Shown in pieces: positions 56,239 through 64,000 of a stretch of DNA of 64,000 bases (its first letter is position 1; every line of letters starts with the position of its first letter). A model generated the notes under the pieces. It did not search any database. It was given only the letters and a program-made list of their open reading frames with translations, and was not told the origin of the DNA. A program made the translations under genes and the position numbers. The stretch lies in NCBI GenBank assembly GCA_963845895.1, contig CAWJTN010000001.1, positions 930,001 through 994,000 of the forward strand. Direction: 5' to 3'. The stretch comes from CAWJTN01 sp963845895. GTDB taxonomy: Bacteria; Patescibacteriota; Microgenomatia; UBA1406; GWC2-37-13.

Positions 56239-57171
56239 ATAGATGTTCTTCAAGTCAGGAATCTGACAAAAAAATTCGGTTCGTTTACTGCGGTTGATAA
56301 TATCTCGTTTTCCTTGCGGGAGGGTGAGATATTGGGACTTCTTGGTCCAAACGGGGCAGGAAAGACGACAACTATTCATATGCTACTTGGTTTAACATCA
56401 CCAAACTCGGGTGAAATATTATATTTTAATAAAAATTTTGAGACCAATAGACAAGAATGTCTACAAAGAATAAATTATACATCCTCATTTAATATGCTTC
56501 AGGGAAGAATATCTGTTTGGGAGAATCTACTTGTATTCTCCTATCTCTATGGGATGAAGAATCCAAGAAAGAAAATTCTAGAGCTAATGGATTATTTTGA
56601 GGTTACTGAATTTCTTAATAAAAGATTTTATGATTTATCTTCTGGACAAAAAACACGCATAAACCTTATTAAATCTTTATTGAATGACCCAGAAATTCTT
56701 TTGATGGATGAACCAACAGCATCTCTAGATCCAGATATTGCCGATAAAACCCTATCTTTTATTGAAGTACTCAAAAAAAAACGGAACATCACTATTTTAT
56801 ATACAAGTCATAATATGGATGAAGTTACCCGAATTTGCGATAAGGTTGTTTTTATTGATAGAGGCAAAATAATAGCTCATGATACTCCGCTAGGTTTAAC
56901 CAAATTGATAAAAAAATCACAATTAAGAATTGTGTTTGATGAAAATAAATCCGCAGTCGAAAATTTTTTAAAGGAAGAAAAACAGCAATTCAATTTCATT
57001 GATACTCACACTGTTGAAATTAAGACGGAGGAAAGATTAATTCCTAAGATAATTTTCGGAATCAGTAATCAAGAAGTTTGGATTACTGACATTGAAATTA
57101 AAAAGCCGACACTAGAAGATGTTTTTTTACAATTTGCTAGAAATAAAAGACATGTCACTGTTAAGGATTAA
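56239..57171 (+). CDS. ABC-2-type exporter ATPase without an obvious start codon
   Basis: The ABC ATPase has Walker A LLGPNGAGKTTT, signature YDLSSGQKTRINL, Walker B ILLMDEPTASLDPD and the H-loop TSHNMDE. The frame is open from a TAA at 56227 and reads VLQVRNLTKKFGSF, the normal family beginning, from about 56242. No ATG, GTG or TTG lies there: position 56239 is ATA. The first conventional start (TTG at 56314) would remove the first beta strand and the A-loop. Use of ATA, or a small indel near an out-of-frame ATG at 56243, is needed. The C-terminus (about 225-310) is a regulatory extension. It pairs with the permease downstream. Confidence 0.82.
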   Translation: MDVLQVRNLTKKFGSFTAVDNISFSLREGEILGLLGPNGAGKTTTIHMLLGLTSPNSGEILYFNKNFETNRQECLQRINYTSSFNMLQGRISVWENLLVFSYLYGMKNPRKKILELMDYFEVTEFLNKRFYDLSSGQKTRINLIKSLLNDPEILLMDEPTASLDPDIADKTLSFIEVLKKKRNITILYTSHNMDEVTRICDKVVFIDRGKIIAHDTPLGLTKLIKKSQLRIVFDENKSAVENFLKEEKQQFNFIDTHTVEIKTEERLIPKIIFGISNQEVWITDIEIKKPTLEDVFLQFARNKRHVTVKD

Positions 57172-57940
57172 AGCAATATTATTACAGGAGTTTTTTATAA
57201 CCGTTCGTTCAGTCGAGGTGATTTTAGATTTATTCTTTTGGCCATCCATATCAATGATATTATTCGGTTTTTTAGCAAATTATTTAACTCACACATCAGG
57301 CGCTCAAGTTTCTAATAAAATTTTAGTTGGAATGCTTTTATGGTTTCAGGTTTTTATTGTTCAGTACTCTGTGTCTGTAGGAACCCTTTGGAATGTTTGG
57401 TCAAGGTCTCTTTCAAACCTATTCATTACACCTTTATCAGTCTGGGAATATCTAATTGCGCTTACTATATCAGGTATGACCAAAGCTGTTTTAATTTTTA
57501 TTTTAAATTCGTTTGTCTTATTTTTTTTCTTTCATTTCAATGTTTTAAATTTGGGAGTTTTAAACCTGATTTTATTTTTTATTAATTTATCTTTTTTTTC
57601 CTTTTCATTTGGAATTTTCATTTTGGGATTAATTTTTAGATTTGGCACCAGAATTTCCGCATTTGCCTGGGGGTTATTGCCTATATTTCAACCACTCTCG
57701 GCAACCCTTTTTCCGGTTCAGGTTTTACCTAAAATTCTTCAGTCGGTTGCCTATCTTATTCCAATAACTTATGTATTTGAGGCGGCTCGATTCAATGTGA
57801 CAAACTCTCTGATTCAATGGTCATTGATTGGCATCTCGTTTTTTGAAAATATAATCTATTTTGTTTTAGCGATTTGGTTTTTTAAATTGATGTTAAAGAA
57901 ATCTAAAATTTCTGGTCAGTTTGCCAAGAATGAAGAATGA
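57152..57940 (+). CDS. ABC-2-type exporter permease
   Basis: The 262-residue membrane protein has six helices and belongs to the ABC-2 permease family, seen in exporters of polysaccharides, drugs or lipids. Features are a basic amphipathic start (SLLRIKAILLQEFFITVRS), ISMILFGFLANYL, and the helix-5 region LLPIFQPLSATLFPVQVLPKILQSVAYLIPITYVFEAARF with the conserved family pattern of P and Y residues. The ATG at 57152 overlaps the ATPase gene by 20 nt; the ATG at 57119 would overlap more. The cargo is unknown; the following polysaccharide deacetylase hints at envelope material. Confidence 0.88.
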   Translation: MSLLRIKAILLQEFFITVRSVEVILDLFFWPSISMILFGFLANYLTHTSGAQVSNKILVGMLLWFQVFIVQYSVSVGTLWNVWSRSLSNLFITPLSVWEYLIALTISGMTKAVLIFILNSFVLFFFFHFNVLNLGVLNLILFFINLSFFSFSFGIFILGLIFRFGTRISAFAWGLLPIFQPLSATLFPVQVLPKILQSVAYLIPITYVFEAARFNVTNSLIQWSLIGISFFENIIYFVLAIWFFKLMLKKSKISGQFAKNEE

Positions 57941-57952
57941 ATTAAATTATAT

Positions 57953-58879
57953 ATGAAAAAAAGAAAATTTAAGAAGGCGAAAGTAAATAAGAAAAACAAT
58001 TGGTCGTTAATTTTGTTTGGATTAATTGGATCATCAATATTTCTGATACTCGTATTATCTATAATTTTTTCTTATAAAACAGAGAAGGCTAAAATCACCA
58101 GTCCGATTCTGCCGCCGGATTACAGTCAAAAAGCAGCAATCAAACCTAGTGGTCTTGAACAAGTTGAGGAACTGACTCCTAAAAAACCAGCTGAAAGTTT
58201 AAGGTTACCGATAATCCTTTACCATTATGTCGAGTATGTCAGAGATCTGGGAGATTTTATCCGAAAAAGACTTGATATAACTCCTTATACTTTTGAAATT
58301 CAGTTAAAAACATTGAAGGAAAATGGTTATGAGACTTATTTTGTCAAAGAAATTCCCGAAATTCTTGCCGGAAGGATTAATTACAATCCAAAAAGTGTAT
58401 TTTTAACTTTCGACGATGGCTATGAAGACTTTTATACGGTTGCATTTCCACTCTTGAAAAAACATCAGATGAAGGCGACGATCTATGTCATCTATAATTT
58501 TATTGGCAGAAATGGGTTTATGAATGAGCAGGAAATAAAAGAGATATTGGCAAGTGGGCTGGTGGAGTTGGGAGATCATACTTTTGACCATCTTTCTCTC
58601 CCTTCAATTCCAGAAAAAGAAGCAAGGTATCAGATAATCGACAGCAAAAAAAAGTTTGAGGAAAAGTTTGGAATTGAGGTAAAAACTATTGCTTATCCAT
58701 ATGGGGCTTTTGATCAACAGGTGATTAATTTGGTGAAAGAGGCATCCTATTCGGCAGCCGTTTCCGTAATTCCTGGAGTTATCCAATCCGATGTCGACCT
58801 TTATTATTTATATAGAATTAGAGATGGTGCATTTGAGGGACCAGATATGGTGAAAGTCTTGGAGAGTTATAAGAAGTAA
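57953..58879 (+). CDS. membrane-anchored polysaccharide deacetylase
   Basis: The 308-residue protein has a basic start, one membrane anchor (LILFGLIGSSIFLILVLSIIF, about 19-39), a linker, and a NodB-type carbohydrate esterase family 4 domain. Motif 1 is FLTFDDGYED (catalytic and metal Asp), motif 2 is LGDHTFDHLSL (HxxxH metal His), motif 3 is AYPYGAFD (RxPYG-like, here AYPYG). It would remove acetyl groups from peptidoglycan or a surface polysaccharide outside the cell. It begins 12 nt after the ABC permease and probably shares its transcript. Confidence 0.9.
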   Translation: MKKRKFKKAKVNKKNNWSLILFGLIGSSIFLILVLSIIFSYKTEKAKITSPILPPDYSQKAAIKPSGLEQVEELTPKKPAESLRLPIILYHYVEYVRDLGDFIRKRLDITPYTFEIQLKTLKENGYETYFVKEIPEILAGRINYNPKSVFLTFDDGYEDFYTVAFPLLKKHQMKATIYVIYNFIGRNGFMNEQEIKEILASGLVELGDHTFDHLSLPSIPEKEARYQIIDSKKKFEEKFGIEVKTIAYPYGAFDQQVINLVKEASYSAAVSVIPGVIQSDVDLYYLYRIRDGAFEGPDMVKVLESYKK

Positions 58880-58881
58880 AA

Positions 58882-59562
58882 TTATTCTGCTCTTTTTCTA
58901 CAAAAAAAGATAGTTTGTTTTAAATAGTTTAGAAATCCTGCATATTTCATCATACTTAGATGCATTTTTTGTTCGTCAATTGTGCCTTTTAACCAACCTA
59001 TTTTATCTCTTTTAATAACATTCATACCAGAAGAAGGCATCCAAAAAACTTTTTTATGATTATCCATCATATATTTATTGATGGCAATCTCGATTTGAAA
59101 CCCTTTAGGTTTTGTTTTAAATATTTCCAAAAGGTCGCTTTTTCTCAAGATTCTTTCTCCGGAAAAGATGGTGTCAGCCCTAATCCATTGCGATTCCAGT
59201 GTTCCATTTATGCGTTTGAGAATGATCATATCAATGGCTGGACTGTTGGTTATTTTTTCGATTGCATTTTCAATTTCCTTGGGATTAAGGTGTTGGAGAT
59301 CAGCATCCACTGTTAAAATATAATCACTTGATGTATGTTTTAACCCTTCCCAAATGGCTCCAGCCTTACCTAAGTTTTTTTTAAATTTCAGATATTTTAG
59401 TTTAGGATTTAGGGTTTCGAATTTTAGATTTTCTTCTGATCCGTCATCTACGACAATTATTTCTTTTAGATTTTTAACTTTAGTAATTTCATTTAAAACC
59501 ACAAGCAAACGTTCACCTTCGTTGTAGGTTGAAATTATACAGGTACAATAAGATGTTCTCAT
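58882..59562 (-). CDS. GT2 glycosyltransferase (dolichol-phosphate-mannose-synthase-like)
   Basis: The 226-residue family 2 enzyme begins YCTCIISTYNEGERLLVVLN, followed by EIIVVDDGSEEN and LTVDADLQHLNPKE, where DAD(L) is the metal-binding motif. LGKAGAIWEGLKH matches the GxG-loop of polyprenyl-phosphate sugar transferases (DPM/ DesVII-like). No C-terminal membrane helix is seen. It would make a polyprenyl-linked sugar donor, such as those used by the several GT-C-like proteins in this window. It is convergent with the deacetylase (2-nt gap) and divergent from the acyltransferase. Confidence 0.88.
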   Translation of the reverse strand: MRTSYCTCIISTYNEGERLLVVLNEITKVKNLKEIIVVDDGSEENLKFETLNPKLKYLKFKKNLGKAGAIWEGLKHTSSDYILTVDADLQHLNPKEIENAIEKITNSPAIDMIILKRINGTLESQWIRADTIFSGERILRKSDLLEIFKTKPKGFQIEIAINKYMMDNHKKVFWMPSSGMNVIKRDKIGWLKGTIDEQKMHLSMMKYAGFLNYLKQTIFFCRKRAE

Positions 59563-59591
59563 AGTTAAATGATATAATAATCAATAATTTT

Positions 59592-60587
59592 ATGTTAGAA
59601 AGATTGGAAAATTTAGATTTTCGTAGGTGGGCTTTAGACGCTTTTTCTTCAAATTGGCTAGATTTAAATGTCACTAATCTAGAAAATCTCTCTATACTAA
59701 AAAATCCTGATCCAGCTATTATCATCTTTAATCATACTAATCATGCAGATCAATTTGTTGCTTCGGGAGTAGTTGCTAGAGCCTTAGCCAATGTTTCCAG
59801 ATCTAGATATCGTCTAATAATCCCAGTTTCAAGAGGTTACGCTGAAGTAAATCGTGAGTATAAAATAGGAATGAGTTTTTTTGGGAAAGTTGGAGGTGCA
59901 GAACTCTGGGGAGTAGGACAAGGATACGAAAATAGAATTGTGGAAGAAGATGATAATATTGATAGAAAAGATGATCATAAAGTTAAAAAAAATAATAACC
60001 CAAGTATAGGTAATGATCCTTTATTGATTAAAAAAATGGCTGGAGCAATACTTTCTGAAGGGTCAATAACAGAATTCGCACCAGAAGGGCACAGAAGTCC
60101 TTCTTGTTCTTTAGGTCCAGCTGAAAGATCTCTAGGATTTTTAGTGGCAGAAATAATAACGAATAATATAAATGCCCATATTGTTCCACTTGCTATAATT
60201 CCAAGATCTAGGCCCGTACAAAGGGGATTTCCTCCCGTCCCAAAATCCAGACATCTTGATGTTGTTGTAGGAGTACCACTAGATAAAAATATGATTTATA
60301 CTGCAACAAAAAAATTGTGTTCCAATTTTGGGGTTCAATTTTATGATGGCGATGATAAAAGAAAATTTATTGCTGAAAATAGTGAGTTGTTAACACATGT
60401 AGTTATGTTGCAATTGCGGGACATGTTACTCAAAGATATGTGGGGTGTATATAATCCAAACGTTCCAGATCAATTTAAATCGGTTTTATGTGGAGAAATA
60501 AAATACGCAAAGAGAATGAGCGATGATGAAGTGGTTTTGGCCAAAAGAATTAGATACCACAGATGGGTGGAATATCATCAAGTATAA
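59592..60587 (+). CDS. PlsC-like acyltransferase
   Basis: The 331-residue protein has the two main blocks of the lysophospholipid acyltransferase fold: the HX4D box in IIIFNHTNHADQFVASG (His-Thr-Asn-His-Ala-Asp, about residues 53-58) and EFAPEGHRSPS (FPEGTRS-like, about 158-168). It lacks clear transmembrane helices, so it may bind the membrane from the cytoplasm. The substrate could be glycerol phosphate, a glycolipid or a lipid-A-like acceptor. The last 10 nt overlap the convergent ddl gene. It is larger than PlsC, with a poorly conserved C-terminal third. Confidence 0.75.
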   Translation: MLERLENLDFRRWALDAFSSNWLDLNVTNLENLSILKNPDPAIIIFNHTNHADQFVASGVVARALANVSRSRYRLIIPVSRGYAEVNREYKIGMSFFGKVGGAELWGVGQGYENRIVEEDDNIDRKDDHKVKKNNNPSIGNDPLLIKKMAGAILSEGSITEFAPEGHRSPSCSLGPAERSLGFLVAEIITNNINAHIVPLAIIPRSRPVQRGFPPVPKSRHLDVVVGVPLDKNMIYTATKKLCSNFGVQFYDGDDKRKFIAENSELLTHVVMLQLRDMLLKDMWGVYNPNVPDQFKSVLCGEIKYAKRMSDDEVVLAKRIRYHRWVEYHQV

Positions 60588-61681
60588 CTTCTTTTTAATT
60601 TACCCTTCTCTTTTTTCTTTTCCATGGCAAGTTCAATTAATTTGTCCAAAAGTTTACTATAAGGAAGTCCTGACGCTTCCCATAATTTTGGATACATGCT
60701 GATTTTAGTAAAACCTGGTATTGTATTGATTTCATTGACTATTACCTCTCCATTAGGCTCTAAAAAGAAGTCTACTCTGGCCATACCCGAGCATTCAAGG
60801 CTTTTAAAGGCTTTTATCGCAGTTTCTTGAATTTTTCTAATCGTTTTTTTTGCTAGATTTGAGGCCGGAATCTTTAAAATTGCTCCGTTTTCATCGACAT
60901 ATTTGGCTTCGTAGGAATAAAATTCATGTTGAGGAATAACTTCTCCCGGTAACGAAGCTATTGGCTTATCATTGCCCAAAACAGAGCATTCCACTTCCCT
61001 ACCCTTCACAGGTTGTTCTATAAGTATTTTTGTGTCATACAAAAATGCTTCTTTAACGAATTTCTCCAACTCAGATTTATTTTTGGCTTTGTTTATGCCT
61101 ACAGATGATCCCAAGTTGGCCGGTTTGACAAACATAGGAAAACCGAACACCTTTATAACGTCGTTTAATGTATCACTTCCCCACTGTGATTTTTTTATTG
61201 CTTTAAATTTTGCGGTTTTTATTCCATTATGGTTTAATAATCTTTTCATCACGTCTTTATCCATCCCTAAAGCTGATCCAAGAACCCCTGCCCCAACATA
61301 GGCCACGTCTAAAAGCTCTAAAAACCCCTGTATCGAACCATCTTCTCCATAGGTGCCATGCATAACAGGAAAAAAAACATCAATATTACTTATCGGGTGG
61401 CCGCTTTTCGGACTTATCAGTTCTGAAGAAGTGTGTTTTTTAATTGCTGTGACTTCAGTCGTGTTGTTTTTATTTAAAGCTATAAGTTTCGGATTTGTGG
61501 CGTTAAGAAGATAGTTTGAAGAGTTTCCAAGAAGCCAATGTCCTTGTTTATCTATCCCAACCAGGAATATTGCATATTTATTTTTATCTAAAACCTCATA
61601 AATCGATTTGGCAGATTGCAATGAAACTTCATGTTCCCCGCTTCTTCCGCCGAAAAGAAGGCAAATCTTTATTTTTTTCAT
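60578..61681 (-). CDS. ddl: D-alanine--D-alanine ligase
   Basis: Ddl joins two D-alanines for peptidoglycan. The 367-residue ATP-grasp enzyme has LLFGGRSGEHEVSLQSAKSI, MHGTYGEDGSIQGFLELLDVAYVG, the ATP-binding MFVKPANLGSSVGI and GREVECSVLG, and the metal-binding VNEINTIPGFTKISMYPKLW near the end (DxxxExN region: ARVDFFLEPNGEVIVNEIN). All active residues of the DdlA/VanA type are present. The YxxG-like and serine loop residues suggest a standard D-Ala:D-Ala enzyme rather than a D-lactate form. It ends against the convergent acyltransferase gene. Confidence 0.95.
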   Translation of the reverse strand: MKKIKICLLFGGRSGEHEVSLQSAKSIYEVLDKNKYAIFLVGIDKQGHWLLGNSSNYLLNATNPKLIALNKNNTTEVTAIKKHTSSELISPKSGHPISNIDVFFPVMHGTYGEDGSIQGFLELLDVAYVGAGVLGSALGMDKDVMKRLLNHNGIKTAKFKAIKKSQWGSDTLNDVIKVFGFPMFVKPANLGSSVGINKAKNKSELEKFVKEAFLYDTKILIEQPVKGREVECSVLGNDKPIASLPGEVIPQHEFYSYEAKYVDENGAILKIPASNLAKKTIRKIQETAIKAFKSLECSGMARVDFFLEPNGEVIVNEINTIPGFTKISMYPKLWEASGLPYSKLLDKLIELAMEKKKEKGKLKRSYT

Positions 61682-61683
61682 TA

Positions 61684-62340
61684 TTATTTATTAGCTGCGT
61701 CAATTAGAAGTTGCTTAAAGTCAGCAAAAGACTGGATATTGTCAAGCCTTTCTCCATTTAAATAAAAAGTTGGAGTGGCGTCTATTGCCGCCTTTTCTCC
61801 CGACAAAACATCTGCAGCAACTTTATCTTTTACCTCTTTTGAGCTCATATCTTTTTTAAACTGATCAACGTTAAGTTTTAAATCTTTTGCATATTGTAGG
61901 TAGTAAGGTGTGGGATCTGATTTTTCTCCCCAATCGTTTTGTCGGTCGAACACCAAATCTATAAACTGAAAAAACTTGTCCTGTTTACCAGCAGCTTCAG
62001 CTGCTTGAGCGGCGCTTTGGGCATTTTGATGCTGGTCAAGAGGGAAATTTCTATAAATAAACGTTATCTTTTTTGTCACATCAACCTGTCCACTTTGGGG
62101 TGTTTCTATCTGCTGCCTGATCATGTCATGGAAAACTTTGCAGGCAGGACACTCAAAATCGCTGTACTCAACCAGAATATTTTTTTTCTCGGGAGACCAC
62201 TTAACGTGATCGGTTGGCAGAATTTTGTTTACTTCAGGATAAGAGGCTTGTTGAGGAGAGTTTGTTAGTTTATAAGCGATAATGAGCAAAACAATTAGAG
62301 CAACTCCAGAAATTATTCCAAGAACTATTTTATTTTTCAT
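61684..62340 (-). CDS. DsbA/BdbD-like thiol oxidoreductase, membrane anchored
   Basis: The 218-residue protein has an N-terminal anchor (VLGIISGVALIVLLIIAYKL, about 5-24) and a thioredoxin-fold DsbA domain outside the cell. The catalytic CPAC is in EYSDFECPACKVFHD (about residues 66-69), the cis-Pro in ATPTFYLNG (about 190-198), and a helical insert lies in between. It would make disulfides in exported proteins such as the Cys-bearing surface protein at 13543. The gene overlaps the permease gene upstream by 11 nt (62330-62340), so it may be co-transcribed with the metal importer. Confidence 0.9.
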   Translation of the reverse strand: MKNKIVLGIISGVALIVLLIIAYKLTNSPQQASYPEVNKILPTDHVKWSPEKKNILVEYSDFECPACKVFHDMIRQQIETPQSGQVDVTKKITFIYRNFPLDQHQNAQSAAQAAEAAGKQDKFFQFIDLVFDRQNDWGEKSDPTPYYLQYAKDLKLNVDQFKKDMSSKEVKDKVAADVLSGEKAAIDATPTFYLNGERLDNIQSFADFKQLLIDAANK

Positions 62341-63130
62341 GTCTGACTATTATAGCAAAAAAGAAGAAAGCCAAAGCGATCAAAACAATTGTTCCTCCAG
62401 TAGCTAGATTAAGATAAAAAGAGATAAAAATTCCGGAGACTACAGAAAGAATCGAAAAAACAACAGAGATTAAAATGGTTTCTTTAAATCCTTTTTTAAA
62501 TTGAAGAGCTGTAAGGACAGGTATAACAACTAAAGCAGAGATCAGCAAAACTCCTATGATCGGTATAGAAAGGGCAATTGTAAGAGAAGACAAGAGAATC
62601 AAAAGTGTGTTTATAAAATTTACGGGAATTCCGTTCACCTGTGCCGCTTCTTCATCCAGGGTTACAAAGACGAGCTCTTTAAAAAATAAAAAGATAAGAA
62701 CCAAGACAAAAAATCCAACAATAGCTATCGTTGTTACATCGGACTGTTTTACCGTAACAATACTACCAAAAAGATAACTGAAAAGATCGACGTTAAATCC
62801 ATGAGCTATGCCGATGATGACCACTGCCACAGCCAAGCTGCCGGATAAAAAAAGCGCCAAGGCAGATTCTCCGTAGATCTTTTTTGAAAGTCTTAGCTTT
62901 TCGATACCCAAGGAAGATAAGGCGGTAACAACAATTGCAGTTAAAATTGGGTTAAAGTTAAAAAGTAACCCTATGGCAACGCCAGCTAAAGAAACGTGAG
63001 CCAGTGTGTCGGCTATCAAAGAATATCTTCGCAAAACCAGAAATGTGCCGATCAAGGGGGCAACGATAGCGATTATTATGCCTGCCTCCAAGCCTCTTAT
63101 GACAAAACTATATTGAAAAATATTGAGCAT
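62330..63130 (-). CDS. znuB: zinc/manganese ABC importer permease
   Basis: The 266-residue membrane protein belongs to the ZnuB/TroC (ABC-3) family: about eight or nine helices with GTFLVLRRYSLIADTLAHVSLAGVAIG at residues 25-51 and FVTLDEEAAQVNG in the cytoplasmic loop contacting the ATPase. The ATG at 63130 was chosen because it follows the ATPase stop by 7 nt and starts the family's first helix. It works with the ATPase and the solute-binding protein encoded upstream to bring in Zn or Mn. Confidence 0.93.
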   Translation of the reverse strand: MLNIFQYSFVIRGLEAGIIIAIVAPLIGTFLVLRRYSLIADTLAHVSLAGVAIGLLFNFNPILTAIVVTALSSLGIEKLRLSKKIYGESALALFLSGSLAVAVVIIGIAHGFNVDLFSYLFGSIVTVKQSDVTTIAIVGFFVLVLIFLFFKELVFVTLDEEAAQVNGIPVNFINTLLILLSSLTIALSIPIIGVLLISALVVIPVLTALQFKKGFKETILISVVFSILSVVSGIFISFYLNLATGGTIVLIALAFFFFAIIVRHEK

Positions 63131-63137
63131 ATTTTTG

Positions 63138-63902
63138 TCAATGGTGATGAAAAACAAGTTTCAATCCTTCACCATACATTTTTTTCAACTGATCACTTAT
63201 TAAAATATCTTCTGGATTCCTATCATAGATCAAGGTTCTATTGATGCAGGCAAGCTCTGTTGTTTCATGGACTACAACATTGATATCATGTGAGACTAAA
63301 ACGAGCGTCAAGTTAAAATTTTGATTGAGTGACTTTAAAAGTGTATAAAAATCAGTTTGAGTTTTAACGTCTACACCTGTCGTGGGCTCATCGAGCAAAA
63401 TAATTTCAGGCTTTGAACTCAAAGCTCTGGCGATAAAAACTCTTTGTTGTTGTCCACCAGAAAGATCTCCGATAAGCCTGTTGCGATATTCCCACATCTC
63501 AACTTGGCGAAGTGACTGCTCAATAATTTTCTTATCTTGGCTATCCAACATGTGGAAAAGACCTTTTTTCCCATATCTGCCCATAGCTACCATCTCTTCG
63601 ACTGTGGTCGGAAAATTGCTTTCAAAATTGACAGCTTTTTGTGCAACATAGCCAATTTTATACCAGTCCTTAAAGTTAGCAATTTCTTTCCCGAATAGTT
63701 TTACTTTTCCTTTATCGGGTTTAAGGAGACCAAGCACGATCTTTAAAAGCGTAGTTTTTCCCCCGCCGTTTGGTCCGATTATCCCGAGGTAATCTCCTTT
63801 ATGGATATTAAAAGTGATATTTTCCAAGATAAGCCTATTTCCATAAGAAAAAGAAACATTTTCTATCTCAATAATATTATGTTTATGATCTAGGTCTTGC
63901 AT
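63138..63902 (-). CDS. znuC: zinc/manganese ABC importer ATPase
   Basis: The 254-residue ABC ATPase has the Walker A loop GIIGPNGGGKTTLLK (about residues 38-52), Q-loop YVAQKAVNF, signature DLSGGQQQRVFIARALS, Walker B IILLDEPTTGVD and the switch His in LVSHD. VNFESNFPTTVEEMVAMGRYGKKGLF is typical of the Zn/Mn (TroB/MntA) type. Its start lies 13 nt inside the upstream gene, and the permease follows 7 nt after its stop, so the three components form one operon. Confidence 0.94.
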   Translation of the reverse strand: MQDLDHKHNIIEIENVSFSYGNRLILENITFNIHKGDYLGIIGPNGGGKTTLLKIVLGLLKPDKGKVKLFGKEIANFKDWYKIGYVAQKAVNFESNFPTTVEEMVAMGRYGKKGLFHMLDSQDKKIIEQSLRQVEMWEYRNRLIGDLSGGQQQRVFIARALSSKPEIILLDEPTTGVDVKTQTDFYTLLKSLNQNFNLTLVLVSHDINVVVHETTELACINRTLIYDRNPEDILISDQLKKMYGEGLKLVFHHH

Positions 63903-64000
63903 TCTAAAGCAATCTGAAGATTTTTAAGGTTATTCTTCATTATAGAAAAATAGTCTACTCCTTTTTGCATGTCTTTTTCTGGGATTCCTTCCAGAGGATC
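63890..64000 (-). CDS. metal-binding protein of the Zn/Mn importer (C-terminal end only)
   Basis: The window ends inside this gene; only the last 36 codons are seen. They read DPLEGIPEKDMQKGVDYFSI and then MKNNLKNLQIALECKT. The DPL(G)G..., ...Y...M..NL..L..AL.C pattern is that of the C-terminus of ZnuA/TroA-type periplasmic-binding proteins. The overlap with the ATPase start (13 nt) and the gene order support the assignment. The metal cannot be told from this fragment. Confidence 0.8.
   Translation of the reverse strand, partial: DPLEGIPEKDMQKGVDYFSIMKNNLKNLQIALECKT

Overview
The window looks like a piece of a small, AT-rich genome of a candidate-phyla-radiation (Patescibacteria) bacterium, most likely Microgenomates-like. 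That placement is inferred from gene style, not from a marker phylogeny. The signs are a YerC-type TrpR protein beside a short peptide deformylase, a YtxH protein, a lone VirD4/HerA-like ATPase, very large membrane glycosyltransferases of the C fold, a secreted protein with a C-terminal anchor, weak Shine-Dalgarno sites, -10 boxes lying almost on start codons, and many short palindromic or A/T-rich repeats inserted in frame into genes.

Layout. 0-5 kb: regulator, def, a GT2 glycosyltransferase, three envelope proteins, cysS. 5-11.5 kb (minus strand): conjugation-type ATPase, giant GT-C-like membrane protein, GT2. 11.5-13.3 kb: a GC-richer island with a lipoprotein, a small membrane protein carrying two near-perfect ribosome binding sites, and two highly structured non-coding stretches. 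13.5-18.7 kb: secreted anchored protein, TrmH-type methyltransferase, tRNA-Thr(GGT), acyltransferase, a GIY-YIG nuclease and small orphan genes lying between repeats that resemble the 3' end of the tRNA-His(GTG) at 18.6 kb. 18.7-22.4 kb: Tat-exported glycosidase-like protein, metallo-beta-lactamase-fold protein, dnaB. 22.7-27.1 kb: copper module (CsoR, cupredoxins, P1B ATPase, HMA-TauE-like protein) with a clear CsoR-type operator but two frameshifts. 27.1-31.9 kb: HAD, PAP2, PfkB kinase, ahcY, HAD, methyltransferase. 31.9-37.5 kb: a promoter, leader peptide and attenuator-like element ahead of a thymidylate-synthase-like fusion, purB, purA and a CBS-less guaB. 37.6-40.5 kb: orphan 531-residue protein, tRNA-Leu(CAA), CBS protein. 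40.5-52.8 kb: two GT-C-like proteins, methyltransferase, GT1, HAD, lgt, DksA-like, CPA2 antiporter, LytR_C-like, TPR protein, yebC, membrane protein. 52.8-54.0 kb: 1.2 kb without genes, holding 77-bp degenerate repeats, DnaA-box-like sites and palindromes. 54-64 kb: aminotransferase, inositol-phosphatase family protein, ABC exporter, deacetylase, GT2, acyltransferase, ddl, DsbA-like protein and a zinc/manganese ABC importer running off the end.

How it fits together. IMP is turned into AMP (PurA, PurB) or XMP (GuaB), and AhcY plus the divergent PfkB kinase would recycle S-adenosylhomocysteine to homocysteine and AMP. Much of the rest builds the envelope (glycosyltransferases, Lgt, Ddl, deacetylase, acyltransferases). 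The most unusual property is the set of repeat elements living inside coding sequence. The two copies of a 63-nt palindrome and the 114-nt dyad have lengths divisible by three and add loops to essential enzymes. One double palindrome even supplies the stop codons of two convergent genes.
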